This document shows, piece after piece, positions 1-10,100 of a stretch of 64,000 nt of DNA. The translations under genes and the position numbers were made by a program. Below the pieces are notes generated by a model that was given only the letters and a program-made list of their open reading frames with translations, had not been told where the DNA came from and made no database searches. The DNA is taken from contig JBILTR010000011.1 in assembly GCA_044371425.1 (NCBI GenBank), forward strand, positions 1 to 64,000, written 5' to 3'. Position 1 is the first letter of the stretch. The number at the start of each line of letters is the position of its first letter. Source of the stretch: JBEISR01 sp044371425 (lineage in GTDB: Bacteria > Planctomycetota > Planctomycetia > Pirellulales > Pirellulaceae).

Positions 1-510
1 AGGCTGTGGATAAGGTTCGCCGCCAGGAAAACCGCGACTTGCAATCCGAAGGAGACCATCGACTCAAAGGAACTCGTCAGCTATGGCTGTTCAACCAAGA
101 AAACCTTGATGAAGACAGTTACTATGAACTTTTGACCGCCCAGCGTGGTGACCTGAAAACGGGGCGCGCTTGGGCCATGAAAGTGAACTTTCGCGATTTC
201 TGGAATCGGCCATCCGAGCGTTCTGGCAAACGGTTCTTTGACCACTGGTACTCTTGGGCGATTCGAAGCCGACTGGAACCTATCAAGAAGATAGCTCGAA
301 TGCTCAAGAACCATCTTGGTGGACTCTTGAGCTACTTCCGGCATCGCGTAACTAATGCAATCACCGAAGGTTTCAACAGCAGAATTCAATCCGTCAAATC
401 AGCAGCCCGAGGATTTCGAAACTTCGCAAACTATCGCTTGCGAATCCTGTTCTACTGCGGCAAGCTCGAAATGATGCCGCACGGCTGCCACTAAAATGTC
501 GGAAGAACCC
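1..510 (+). mobile_element. Right end of an ISL3-type insertion sequence
   Basis: The sequence from the transposase stop to about 510, read on the minus strand, starts GGGTTCTTCCGACATTTTAG. This has the form of an ISL3-family terminal inverted repeat. The terminus is placed at 510 because the sequence beyond it (511 onward) resumes coding for a different secreted protein on the minus strand. Candidate 8-bp target duplication is GGATGGTA at 511-518; the left end is outside the window, so the duplication cannot be confirmed. Confidence 0.7.
3..494 (+). CDS. ISL3-family transposase, C-terminal part
   Basis: The reading frame is open to the left window edge, so only the C-terminal ~163 residues are present. 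The segment has the typical end of ISL3-type DDE transposases: AVDKVRRQENRD, then LKGTRQLWLFN, DLKTGRAWAMK and the highly conserved AITEGFNSRIQSVKSAARGF block that contains the last catalytic acidic residue (the E of ITEGFNS). It would cut and rejoin the ends of the insertion sequence. The stop codon lies 16 bp before the inferred IS terminus. No frameshift is visible in the part present, so the element may be intact upstream of the window. Family assignment is by motif recognition only. Confidence 0.85.
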   Translation, partial: AVDKVRRQENRDLQSEGDHRLKGTRQLWLFNQENLDEDSYYELLTAQRGDLKTGRAWAMKVNFRDFWNRPSERSGKRFFDHWYSWAIRSRLEPIKKIARMLKNHLGGLLSYFRHRVTNAITEGFNSRIQSVKSAARGFRNFANYRLRILFYCGKLEMMPHGCH

Positions 511-713
511 GGATGGTAGACAGGTTTATTGTCGACGCCCAATGTTGGTAGCACAATACCCGTCCGCAGTCCGTCAATCGGACGCTCAAATTCCTGGCCG
601 TCTGGTAGGAAATCTCTGACGACTCCGGTGAGGGTGATATTGGCTGCCGTCGCGACAGACCCCGTCATAAGAACGGCCGCACAAATTGCTGATACCAAGG
701 TGATGGCTTTCAT
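511..713 (-). pseudogene. Fibro-slime-type secreted protein, truncated by the insertion sequence
   Basis: The frame starts at ATG 713 with MKAITLVSAICAAVLMTG, a signal peptide ending near SVATAA, and continues ITLTGVVRDFLPDGQ and TGIVLPTLGVDNKPVY. This matches the beginning of fibro-slime domains found in secreted, often PEP-CTERM-anchored proteins. About 67 native residues remain; the frame then runs into the right end of the ISL3 element at 510 and stops inside it, so the rest of the gene is missing or lies beyond the element. An alternative start is ATG at 743. Upstream spacing favours 713 (AAGAAAG about 6 nt before the start). Confidence 0.65.
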
Positions 714-1073
714 TTTTTTGCTTTCTTGAAAAACGTTTTTCATTCTGTTCGACAATTCCGTGGGTCCTTTCCAGCCCATTCCTAAACAACCTATCCATGG
801 TTGAATTGCGGCGCGGTAGTCGGGTAAGCTTCGAGTCTTCCGATGTTTTTGCGTTAGCTGACGCAGACCGGAGGGTATGCGCCCTCCGCTACTGCGTGGA
901 AGATTTCTGACGGCACAGCGGAGCCATCCGATGACCTTCCATCGCCGACCCCAATCGGATGCAGTGAAGTGACAGCTAACTAAAAGAATCGCGGATCGAC
1001 ACCTTAAAGCCCAGCGACTTTTGAGAAAGTCAGCGGTCGTCGGTGGAATTGGTGGCCGATTGACGGTCGTCGA
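714..1073. other. Intergenic region with a short palindrome
   Basis: No convincing gene. It contains a short perfect inverted repeat, CGGAGGG/CCCTCCG around 869-889, close to the 3' side of the PEP-CTERM gene that ends at 1074 on the minus strand. There is no T-tract, so it is not a clear terminator. Confidence 0.4.
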
Positions 1074-1883
1074 TCACTCAGTCGAAGTGACAGTAGGTGT
1101 TCGAAGGCGACGCGTTCCGATGATGACAATACTAACGAGGAAGGAGATCGACGAAGCTGGTTCAGGAACATTTGTAGGTACTTCATTGATACCTAGACGT
1201 ATTCCATAGCTGCCATCGTTGTCGTCATAGGCTCCCGGTGCTCCGCCGAATCCGAACCCATCCGGGATTCCGACGAACAATCTTGTAGCGCCGACCGGGG
1301 CGTAGAAAGTCTGTATTACGCCAGTAGAGGTGATTCCATCACCGATATAGAACACCTGCCGGAGTTGCGGGGTGAGTGTCAGGAAGTTGACTCCAAGCCC
1401 TGCAGGTGTGAAGTCGATGGTTGCGGGTGCCGGACCACTGCTGGGAATGGAGTCGTCGAGAAAGACGCCAGAGAGCGGGCCCTGAGGGCCGAGGTATCCA
1501 CTGATGCCGTCCAGGGAAGTCAGGCTGCTGCCGGACGATCCATTTCCGCTTGGTCCGAAAAAAGGTGGTCCATAGCCCAGAAAGAAATTGACACCTCCAA
1601 AGGCGGGATCGATGACTCGAATCACGTCGCCGCCTGTGACTGCAACAAAAGGAGGTAGGGTTTCTTGGATTTCCTCTGGGGTGGGACTGGAGTGTCGCCT
1701 AAGGAAAGTTCCGGTATTCCAGGGACTGGATGCAGGTGGAATCACGACATCGGTGCGACCCGCAAGGAAAATGGCATCGCTGCCTCGTATGGTCATATCG
1801 ATCACCGCCGAAGCGCATGGCGCGGCTGGAATAGCGATCAAAGCAACCAGAATCAAACAGGCTCGAACAATGAACTGTGGCAT
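1074..1883 (-). CDS. PEP-CTERM-sorted secreted protein of unknown function
   Basis: The product is about 269 aa. The start at 1883 is preceded by a strong ribosome site (GGGAGG, about 7 nt upstream) and opens a signal peptide, MPQFIVRACLILVALIAIPA. The C-terminus carries VPEPASSISFLVSIVIIGTR followed by arginines: a PEP motif, hydrophobic helix and basic tail, the recognition signal for exosortase sorting. The middle is rich in G, P, S and T with no recognised domain. It should be exported and attached at the cell surface or in an extracellular matrix. It lies next to another secreted-protein gene broken by an insertion sequence. Function is unknown; PEP-CTERM proteins are typically linked to exopolysaccharide. 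Confidence 0.8.
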   Translation of the reverse strand: MPQFIVRACLILVALIAIPAAPCASAVIDMTIRGSDAIFLAGRTDVVIPPASSPWNTGTFLRRHSSPTPEEIQETLPPFVAVTGGDVIRVIDPAFGGVNFFLGYGPPFFGPSGNGSSGSSLTSLDGISGYLGPQGPLSGVFLDDSIPSSGPAPATIDFTPAGLGVNFLTLTPQLRQVFYIGDGITSTGVIQTFYAPVGATRLFVGIPDGFGFGGAPGAYDDNDGSYGIRLGINEVPTNVPEPASSISFLVSIVIIGTRRLRTPTVTSTE

Positions 1884-2407
1884 ACCAACCTCCCTAAATG
1901 AATTCGGCGGAATCCAAACGAAGACCAACCTTCTTTAGCTTCTTGACTCATCCATCAAATCAAGTCTGGCGCTAGGGCCTTTGCTGCCATCGCGATACGG
2001 GAATCACGATCGAGGGACATACGAGCGAACGGTGCGATCGGTAGTTGTTGTGGTAAGGCATCCCGAAACGAGAGATGGGTTGAAGAGAAACGTGCTTGAA
2101 ACACCTCTGTCTTCCAACCGGAGTCCCGGCCGCAAATTGGTGCGTTGGATCTGAAAACGCAGGAAATTGGGATTCCGATGAGCAAAATGGAAAATTTCAG
2201 CAATCTTTTCGAGGAAGTCGGTGAGCTTTCTGGCGCGGAACGTCACTTCGTTTCTCCGTAGACGCAGCACCCCCTGATCTTAGGTTTGTGAAATTTCATA
2301 ACAGGCGATAGCGAACTAAAGAGGGTGTCTGCTAAACTCAATTTTTTGGGAGATAGGGAAAATTTTTGGGGGTTCATCCAGACACCGGTTGCGGTGGGGA
2401 GACATGG
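1884..2407. other. Divergent intergenic region with a palindrome near the sigma-factor gene
   Basis: No supported gene; a minus-strand frame at 2004-2270 has no recognisable content. TGAAATTTCA at 2289-2298 is a perfect 10-bp palindrome inside a longer near-palindrome, about 110 bp before the sigma-factor start, and could be an operator. The stretch 2330-2370 is A/T-rich compared with its surroundings. Confidence 0.35.
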
Positions 2408-3067
2408 ATGTCGCATCTAAAATTCCGGTACGACGATCGAGCGGATAGGGCAGATCAGCCAATCACTTCTTGGCTTCATCGGTTCGATAACGCCGCGATC
2501 GTTGCTCTTATGAATTACTACCGGCCCTTGCTGAAGACGATCGCTGGAAGGAATTGGGACCAGCGATTGCAGGGGCAAGTCGATCTCTCAGAGACCTTGC
2601 ACCGAACCTGGGCTACTGTTGCACTTCAAATACCGAAGAAGCGATTTGCCAATCGTGGTGAGTTCTGTGCTTACCTGACACGGTCCCTCTGCAACCAGTT
2701 GGTTTCGTATCGACGCTACCTGCTAGTGGCGAGGAAGCGGTCGGTAGGGTGTGAGGTCATGTCACCGGATCCAGGGGACATGGGGCAATCCATTCGATCG
2801 CAAAAGTCTCTTCTTCCTGTGGAAAGAGTGATTGAAAAAGAGCTTGCCAAAGACACACTAGACGCCCTCTTGCGTCTGCCACGAGAGTTACAGCATTTGA
2901 TGCGCTGGCGATTTCGGCATGGGATGACTTATCGTGAGATCGGGGAAAAGTTAGGTCGATCCGAAGATGAAGTGCGGCATCTGGTGAACTACTGCATCAA
3001 GCTGATTCGGAAAGATTTGAGGCGAAAGTACCAGCATGAAATGAATGGCAATGTAGGGAAGTATTAA
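2408..3067 (+). CDS. ECF-type RNA polymerase sigma factor
   Basis: The product is about 219 aa. It would bind core RNA polymerase and direct it to a specific promoter class. Sigma region 2 features lie around ITSWLHRFD to DLSETLHRTWATVA (roughly residues 25-80). Region 4 with a helix-turn-helix is at the C-terminus (MTYREIGEKLGRSEDEVRHL, near residue 180). The start at 2408 is chosen for GGGGAG about 8 nt upstream; an in-frame GTG at 2366 is the alternative. Its stop overlaps the ATG of the following Ser/Thr kinase by one base (TAATG), so the two are translationally coupled. This sigma/kinase arrangement is common in planctomycetes, where kinase signalling is thought to control the sigma factor. 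Confidence 0.85.
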   Translation: MSHLKFRYDDRADRADQPITSWLHRFDNAAIVALMNYYRPLLKTIAGRNWDQRLQGQVDLSETLHRTWATVALQIPKKRFANRGEFCAYLTRSLCNQLVSYRRYLLVARKRSVGCEVMSPDPGDMGQSIRSQKSLLPVERVIEKELAKDTLDALLRLPRELQHLMRWRFRHGMTYREIGEKLGRSEDEVRHLVNYCIKLIRKDLRRKYQHEMNGNVGKY

Positions 3068-5469
3068 TGGATCGTGAGCGATTTCTAGGAAACTCTGGCG
3101 AAACGGATTCGGATGTCCTTCGGCGACTGAACGGATGGATTGAAAAAATCGAAGGAAATACAGAGTTCGGCGATCGTGATCAAGCGGATCGTGATGCTTG
3201 CCTCAAATGGATTCAACAGATCGCTTTTGCTGAAGAGTTCCAAGGCGTATCCCCAAACGAAAGCCCCGCAACTCGTTTCTCCGAAATCCGATGGGTTGCT
3301 AGTGGAGCCCATGGGATGGTCTTTCGAGCGCTCGACGGCGCCAGGGCGAATCGGAACGTCGCAATCAAAATCCTGCGTCCGTCACTGATCTCCAATCAAG
3401 TGGTCAGAAGGAGGATGGAGTCGGAGGCGAAGGTGGTGGCAGAACTGCAGCATCCGGGCATTTTGGAGGTGCTGGAATCTGGAGTTGTCGACAAACTGCC
3501 CTACCTCGTGACTGAATTTGCCGATGGTGGGTCGTTGGCCGACGCGATGGCTGGGAAGGTGGCTGGTTGGAACCCCAGGCAGGCTGCCTGGATGGGGCTG
3601 AAGGTAGCTGGGGCACTCTGGGCCGCTCACTCCAAGCTGATCCTGCATCGCGATATCAAGCCTGGCAATATCCTGCTTCGAAAGGCGGAAGATACCGTTA
3701 CCGAAGGGATCGGGCTGGAGCCATTGCTTTGTGATTTCGGGCTGGCCCTGCCATTGGGTGACCCGAGCGCTACTGCGCTGACTACACAAGGAAAGGTCCT
3801 TGGTACGGTAGCTTACATGTCGCCAGAGCAGGTGTTGGGTGAATCGCTGCAACCGCAGAGCGATCAATTCTCGCTGGGTGTGGTGCTTCATGAACTCGTG
3901 TATGGAGTTCATCCCTTTCGTGACGCCAGCCAATATGGCACGCTAAAACGGATCGTCAGCGAAGAGCCGATTCAAGAGATTCGGCATGCAAAGCGAATTC
4001 CCAAACCACTGCAGCGCGTGATCGAAAAATGCCTTGCAAAAAATCCGTCTGACCGGTACCGCACGATGTCGCAATTGGTCGATGACCTTCAGTGCTATCT
4101 GGACGGAAAACCGATATCGATCCCGGCACCTACCCCCTGGCGGACTCTGCAACGACTCGCAGTTCTGCATCCGATCGGTGCCACCTTCCTTGCGACGCTG
4201 CTGGCCAGCCTTTTGGCGATGGTGTTTCTACTGAATCGGGAGTGGACTATTCAGAAGAAACTGACCAAGCAAGCAGAGGAACTGGCTGAAGCTCGCGCTA
4301 AGGTTTCCAGTCTCTTTCTCGATTCGATGCGCCGTACCAATAGCGGGATGAACGACACCATTCTCTCTGGTCAGCGCGTGCTTCCTGACATGCTTCTGCT
4401 GTCCCTTGAGTCTCAGTTGCCGCTATTAGAGGAAGCAAGTGTTCTGGAACCAAACGATATCGAGTTGCTCAATCATCTTGAGGTGCTTCTTCATTACTGC
4501 TCGCTTTGTTACTATCATCGAGCTTCCAACGCGATCCAAGGAGAGTCGAAACAGCCTGCTGAAAGAGCGATCGAGATGCGAGGCCGATCGCTGAATATTA
4601 TCGATAAGCTTTTAATCCAGCAGCCGCGCAATCGCTTCTACTTGAGAGATCGAATCAACAACGAATTCCTCATGAGTCTTTGCTACAAGGCCATTCCTGA
4701 TGTCGATCCGGCATACCAGTGGACGCTCAAGGGGCTCGGGCATGTCGAAGAGTATCTGGTGGTTTATCCAAACGATCGTGCTATGAGAGAGACTGAGAAT
4801 GGATTGCGTATCGCTGCTGCAGAAGCGATACAGCAGTCCGATCCTGAGAAAAGTTATCAGCTACTGGAATTGGCATCGCGATCTAGCCTGGCGCTTTACG
4901 AAGAAGATCAATCCAATGTTGGCAACCTTGTCTACGCCGTCAAAGCACTTCATGGAATGGCTAAGGCTCATTCGCGTTCCGGCGACTATGACCAGATGAA
5001 AAAATGTTTCCAGCAAGCGGAGGATGCGCTGCGACACGGATTAGTTGCGAATCCTGAGTCGTGGATTCTAAGAGAAAATCTTCACAACCATTTTCTGTGG
5101 CGCAGCAGTGTGCTCTACCAGGATAGCGAATTGCAATCAGTGGTCGAGCAGACGGTCAAGTGGGCTGATTTTCTACGATCCATTCCCGAGTGGAAAGACC
5201 TGAACCCAGTCGTCGGGACGAGGCAATCGACTGCGACCCACTATCTAGCGATGGAGTATGTGGAGTGGCTGGCACTAGCGAAGCTACATGGGAGCGATTC
5301 ACTGCAGGCGAATGATTGCCGAAAACGAGCCGATGAATGGATGCTTGCATGCTGTAAGGACCCTAAGGTCAATCTGGATCTGTTCAAGGATGGGGTGAGT
5401 CTCTTCGGTATCCCTGTGGAGATACTCGAATCCTGGATCGCTGAAGCAAGGAGTGCAAAGGGCCCGTAG
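3067..5469 (+). CDS. Membrane Ser/Thr protein kinase (PknB type) with helical C-terminal domain
   Basis: The product is 800 aa. The Hanks-type kinase domain spans roughly residues 74-350: glycine loop ASGAHGMVFRA, ATP-binding lysine in VAIKILRP, catalytic loop HRDIKPGNILL, DFGLALPLG, and GTVAYMSPEQ as activation/substrate segment. One transmembrane helix follows near residues 365-390 (IGATFLATLLASLLAMVFLL). The distal ~400 residues are helical with TPR-like periodicity and probably act as a sensing or protein-binding region outside the membrane. All key catalytic residues are present. The start overlaps the stop of the sigma-factor gene, so both are made from one message; the kinase may phosphorylate that sigma factor, which is an inference from gene order. 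Confidence 0.9.
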   Translation: MDRERFLGNSGETDSDVLRRLNGWIEKIEGNTEFGDRDQADRDACLKWIQQIAFAEEFQGVSPNESPATRFSEIRWVASGAHGMVFRALDGARANRNVAIKILRPSLISNQVVRRRMESEAKVVAELQHPGILEVLESGVVDKLPYLVTEFADGGSLADAMAGKVAGWNPRQAAWMGLKVAGALWAAHSKLILHRDIKPGNILLRKAEDTVTEGIGLEPLLCDFGLALPLGDPSATALTTQGKVLGTVAYMSPEQVLGESLQPQSDQFSLGVVLHELVYGVHPFRDASQYGTLKRIVSEEPIQEIRHAKRIPKPLQRVIEKCLAKNPSDRYRTMSQLVDDLQCYLDGKPISIPAPTPWRTLQRLAVLHPIGATFLATLLASLLAMVFLLNREWTIQKKLTKQAEELAEARAKVSSLFLDSMRRTNSGMNDTILSGQRVLPDMLLLSLESQLPLLEEASVLEPNDIELLNHLEVLLHYCSLCYYHRASNAIQGESKQPAERAIEMRGRSLNIIDKLLIQQPRNRFYLRDRINNEFLMSLCYKAIPDVDPAYQWTLKGLGHVEEYLVVYPNDRAMRETENGLRIAAAEAIQQSDPEKSYQLLELASRSSLALYEEDQSNVGNLVYAVKALHGMAKAHSRSGDYDQMKKCFQQAEDALRHGLVANPESWILRENLHNHFLWRSSVLYQDSELQSVVEQTVKWADFLRSIPEWKDLNPVVGTRQSTATHYLAMEYVEWLALAKLHGSDSLQANDCRKRADEWMLACCKDPKVNLDLFKDGVSLFGIPVEILESWIAEARSAKGP

Positions 5470-5514
5470 TCCGTCGGCTTTGTGAGCTAGGGGGCAGTCT
5501 TGGAGTCGTAGAAA

Positions 5515-5735
5515 ACCCGTAGGGTGTGTGAGCCGGGGTGCAGTGCCGTACGATGCGGAAGGGTAGGGACACGTGGTGACGGCGTTAGAGGGTGATGCAG
5601 GGAAACCTGCCCCGCGAACACACCAGGGGTTGGTAATGGGATGAGGCCTTGGTTCTGGTGTGTTCCGCGGAGGAGTGATTTGCGCGCGGTGCGAGAATTG
5701 CTCGGGCCACGTCACACACCCTACGAAGAGGCGTC
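5515..5735. repeat. Foldback (MITE-like) intergenic repeat, copy 1
   Basis: The outer ends are inverted: CCGTAGGGTGTGTGAGCC at 5517-5534 against GTCACACACCCTACGAAG at 5711-5728. An inner inverted pair is CCGCGAACACACCAG (about 5612-5626) against CTGGTGTGTTCCGCGG (5655-5670). The second copy at 10366-10606 shares both pairs and the sequence between them. No open frame is convincing. The element fills the gap between the kinase gene and the aminotransferase gene, which converge here, so a bidirectional termination role is possible. Confidence 0.8.
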
Positions 5736-5736
5736 G

Positions 5737-5768
5737 CATTCCGTGTGGCACGGGCGTTCCGCCCGTGC
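5737..5768. repeat. Short hairpin repeat, copy 1
   Basis: A perfect 9-bp stem, GCACGGGCG (5748-5756) and CGCCCGTGC (5760-5768), with a 3-nt loop, preceded by CATTCCGTGTG. Related hairpins occur at 10321-10352 and 48351-48375. It has no following T-tract. Confidence 0.7.
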
Positions 5769-5829
5769 GTGCGCTGGCACATACCCGACGAAGAGGCGCG
5801 TTAGGGCATTTTTCGGGTTGGGGTGCCAA

Positions 5830-6945
5830 CTACTTCCCGGACAAACGGCGAAGGACCTCAATGCCGCGGTCGATCGTGGCGTCAGGTGCCGCAAACGATA
5901 TCCGGAAGTGGGTGTCCCGCTGCGAAAAAATACCTCCCGGTATGATCAGCAACCCATTCTCGATCGCGCGATGCACAAACTGCGTCCCGTGGCCCCCCGG
6001 GGCCTTTGGGAAGATATAGAACGCCCCCGTGGGCTTGGTGAATTCGTAATATCCCTCCAGACCCGCCACAATCCGATCGCGCTTGGCGGCATAGTCGCGA
6101 TAGTAGCTGGTCATGTCCAGATCGAGAGCCGCAAGGCCTGCCCACTGCACCGGCTGCGGGGCGCAGACGAATGAGTATTGCTGCAGCTTGATCATCGTCT
6201 GAATCACCTCCGAGGGACCATGCAGGTAACCCAGTCGCCAGCCGGTCATCGCATGGCTCTTGGAAAATCCGTCGATCACCAGTGTGTCCGGATGGTACTT
6301 CGCCGGCGATTCCATCGGACCATCAAAGCTGAAGCCGCTGTAGATTTCATCGGAGACAAGAACCAAGTTGTTCTCCGCAGCGATTTCCGCCAGCCCCTGG
6401 ACCTCCTCACGGGTGGCGGTGACGCCGGTGGGGTTGCAAGGAGAATTGAACAGAATCATCTTCGTCTGCGGGGTGATCGCATCGCGCACTCGCTGCAGTG
6501 GGATCCGAAAGTCAGGATACGTATCGATCATCACCGGTACGCCACCCATCATCTTGATAAGTGCCGGATACATGACGAAGTAGGGATCAAATACGATGAC
6601 CTCGTCCCCCGGATTGATCAGGCTCCACATCGTCAACACCAACCCACCACTAGTCCCCGAGGTGATGAAGACCTTGCGGTCCGGATGGCCAAACTTTTGG
6701 TCGATCTCCTCCTGCAGCCGCTTCAGCAGCGGAGCGATCCCCTGCGTGGGCGAGTAGGCATTCTTGCCTGACTGGATCGCGTCGATGCACGCCTGCTTGA
6801 TCGGCTGGGGAACATCGAAGTCCGGAAGGCCAATCGATAGGTTGATCGGGTCTTTCATCGTCGCCGCCAGATCAAAGACCTTGCGAATCCCGCTGCTGTC
6901 GAACGCTTTGGCGCGGTCGGCGATCCATCGATCGGGCGTGGACAT
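5830..6945 (-). CDS. Class I/II PLP-dependent aminotransferase (aspartate aminotransferase fold)
   Basis: The product is 371 aa, full length for the family. It should transfer an amino group between an amino acid and a 2-oxo acid using pyridoxal phosphate. Visible motifs: substrate segment LSIGLPDFDVPQ, TSGTSGG phosphate-binding turn, FNSPCNPTGV, SDEIYSGFSF and the Schiff-base lysine in DGFSKSHAMTGWRLGY; the C-terminal arginine is in HFRISFA. A ribosome site CAGGAG lies about 6 nt before ATG 6945. The exact substrate cannot be read from sequence; aspartate, aromatic or alanine aminotransferase are all possible. It is a single gene flanked by a foldback repeat downstream. Confidence 0.88.
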   Translation of the reverse strand: MSTPDRWIADRAKAFDSSGIRKVFDLAATMKDPINLSIGLPDFDVPQPIKQACIDAIQSGKNAYSPTQGIAPLLKRLQEEIDQKFGHPDRKVFITSGTSGGLVLTMWSLINPGDEVIVFDPYFVMYPALIKMMGGVPVMIDTYPDFRIPLQRVRDAITPQTKMILFNSPCNPTGVTATREEVQGLAEIAAENNLVLVSDEIYSGFSFDGPMESPAKYHPDTLVIDGFSKSHAMTGWRLGYLHGPSEVIQTMIKLQQYSFVCAPQPVQWAGLAALDLDMTSYYRDYAAKRDRIVAGLEGYYEFTKPTGAFYIFPKAPGGHGTQFVHRAIENGLLIIPGGIFSQRDTHFRISFAAPDATIDRGIEVLRRLSGK

Positions 6946-7121
6946 GACTTGCTCCTGAAGCTACCTGGGCTCTTCCACCCGGCCTCTGTCTGCCAGGGGG
7001 TTCTCACTGCGTTTTTTCTTACTCGGTTTTGCCTACTGCGATGCCGATCCAGCCGCCAGCAAGCGCGGCGCAAGCGACGCTGAAACAGTGTACCCAGCCA
7101 TGGAACTGGCACCAGCGGCGA

Positions 7122-10100
7122 TTACCTTGCCTGCGCGACTTCCTCACCCCGCCGCAGAAAATCAAGCAAATCCCGGAACTGCTGGGGATTGAGCAACGGT
7201 AGCAAGCCTTCTGGCATCAGGGATTTCCCGGAGCTAGTCAGTTGCTCTAGTTCCGTTCGCTCAATCCGCTCCTCTTTCCCTTGCGCGGTCTTCAGCACCA
7301 CCGCCTGATCGTTCGACTCCAGCAGAATCCCCACCACAACCTTTTGGTCGGTGGTGACCGCCTGAAAGACTTGGTACCTGGGGTCGACTTCGCGGCTGGG
7401 TTCCGCAACCGAGAGAGCGATCTGGTCGTTGGCCTTAGCCGCCAGGGAGCCCAGGGCCGGCCCAATGTCCTGTCCGATTCCATGGATGCGATGGCAACTG
7501 GCGCAGTGCTTCTGGAAATGCTCCTTGCCTGCCGAAATGTTTCCTGGATCTCGCCATGCCGTGCGGTAATCGGGTGCAATCGACTCCCATTGGATCGACT
7601 GAGTCGCTCCTCGAAGCTTGGCGCCACGGTTGGCCAGCTGGGGATCTTTCTGGGAGGTGATGGTCGACCAGGCATCGCCAGGGATCTGGTCGGGGGATAG
7701 CTTCCCAGAGTCGATCTGATCCAGCAGCCGGGCGATGCTGGCGGGTCGCTGCAACAGCGACCGCACAGCGACCGGGATCAGCTCGGGTGGAAGACTTGCT
7801 ATGCCATCGACCAATTGATCCTGACCCGCTTCATCACGGAACCAACCTTGCTCCATCGCCGCTCGCTTCCAGGCGATCGGGACATCAGCCGACAGCACCA
7901 TGGAGCGTAGCGGCAACAGCTGCTCTGAGGGGAGAGTGGCGACCAGGGAAGCGGTGGCCAGCAGTTGCGGTGAGGCGCTGAGTTCTGAGAGCTGCTTGGC
8001 GATCGGCTGCACAATCTGCTCCTGACGCCAGAGGGCGAACCGCGCTTTCGCCGCCTCGTCGGGAAGATTGGCAGCTCGAGGGAAAAGCCGGGCGATCGAT
8101 CCCTGCAGCCGCGAGGCAAGTTGCGTTTGGTCGGTTTGCTGCAGGTGGCTGTGAAGGTCGAGGAGTGGGACTGGACCGCCTGCAAGAAGGGTTTGATAGA
8201 CCGCTGCATCGATCCAGGGATCGGGCAGGGAGGCGGCATACGCGTTCATCCAGAAATCGAGGATTTGGCTGGCCTGGCTTCCGAGGCTGGCTTCGACAGC
8301 GGCGCGCAGTGGATCGTGTTCCCACATCCCCAAGGGAACTTCCTTGAGGAATGCCAGACGCACCGCAAGGTCGGGGAAGAGCTTTTGGGAGGCCGCTGCG
8401 GCAGCAAATCGTACCTTGGGGTTGGGATCGCTGGCCAGTTGTTTGGCGCGGCGAGCGAGCAGCTGGGTCATCCAGTCGGGGTGGTCGATTCGATGGAGTG
8501 AGGCTAGGGTGCGAAAACGGACGGCAGGATGTGGATCGTCCAGCAGCGCCTTCAGGCAGTCGTTGTCCAATCCGTCGGGCAGCGCGGCCAGCAGAGAGGC
8601 AGCAGCCAGCCGACCCTCGGGGGAGTTGCCCGAAGTTGCGACAACGCGGATCGATTCCATTGCGTCACGATCGGAAAGCTGGCCACCTTGAAGCTGCTGA
8701 TAGAGAAGCCGCGAAGCGGTTTCACGGTGCCATCCGTTCGGATGATCGAGTCGTTGAGCCAGGTCGTCGAGGGAAAGAGCGGCCAAGTCTTCGGTGGTGC
8801 GACGGATGGGGCGATCGCTGCGACGGACCCGCCAGATACGACCTCGATCGCGACCGCTGGTCAGATCGGTTTGCTTCTTGATCGGAGGAGGCAGGCTGGC
8901 CGGATGCTCGATCACCTCGCGGTACATATCGAGCAGATAAAGGGTGCCATCGGGGCCGTTGGCCAGTTGGACCGGTCGGAACCAGATGTCGCTGGAACGA
9001 ACCAACTCCGATTGGTCATCGACGCGCCGTCCCTGCAACCACAGGCCATCTTCAGAGAGCTGCTTGCGGTGGACCAGATTCCCGCCGACGTCACTGACTA
9101 GTGCGGTGGGTGGCACGTTGCCCCACTGATCCCCATCGAAGAAAAGGACTCCCGTGGCCCCCGTAAAATACCCGGCGGCTCGTCCGTTCCCTTCGATGAT
9201 TCCTTGAAACTGGCCTGTGACCCGGAGGTGGGTTCGCCACTGGCGCCATGCCTCCACTGGCGACAGCCGATAGACGTCGGCTTGCGGGCCGTCGACGGCG
9301 ATGCTGCGACGCCACGGAAAAGAGCTGGAAAGGGGAGTCTGCTGGAAGTGAGGGAATTCCCAGCCAAGCACCTGTTGCAAATGGTCGCTGTTGCTGCTGA
9401 CCAGTTTGTCTCCCCAGGAGGTGAAGTCCATGCCATGCTGACCGCCACCCAGAGTCGTTTCGATGGGAGCACCTTGGGGATCGATCGCGACATCGCGGCC
9501 GCGGACATCGAGAGGAGTTTGGGCAAGAGCACCAGTCAATTGGCCTCCGCTGGTACTGGTCGACAGGTGCCATCGCTGATCGAGTCCCCAGCGGAAGGAG
9601 TTGGCCAGTCCCTGGACGTTGGCGCGGCTGAAACCATCCAGCAGAAGTTCCCCTTGATCGGGGCGGAAGGCGGCGTCACCAAAGGGGCGTGTGGCGTCGA
9701 ATGCGGTCATCTGCGGTGGCGCGACCACCCAGATTTTGTTGCCAGCCAGGGCCAGGGCCGTCGGCCAGCTGAGTCGTTCGACGAGGACTTCCGAGCGATC
9801 CATGGTGCCGTCGCCGTTGGTATCTTCCAGCCGGCGAATGCGGCCCAAGTGTTCCTTGTCCTGTTCGCTGTAGTCGATCATCTCCACCACCACCATCCGT
9901 CCTTGTGGATCGAATTCCATAGCGATGGGGTCGCAAACCAAGGGCTCGGATGCAACCAGTTCGATCGCAAAGCCGTCGGCCAGTTGGAAGGTGGTCGCAG
10001 CATCGGCGGCCGCCGTTGGTGGGACTCTTGGAAGAACGACCTCTTCTTGGGCTTGGCAAAGTGGGAGCGGGACCAGCAGGCCAAGGATCCAGCCACGGCC

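Noticed and set aside
2004..2270. 88-codon minus-strand frame before the sigma-factor gene
   Set aside because: No recognisable content, no ribosome site.
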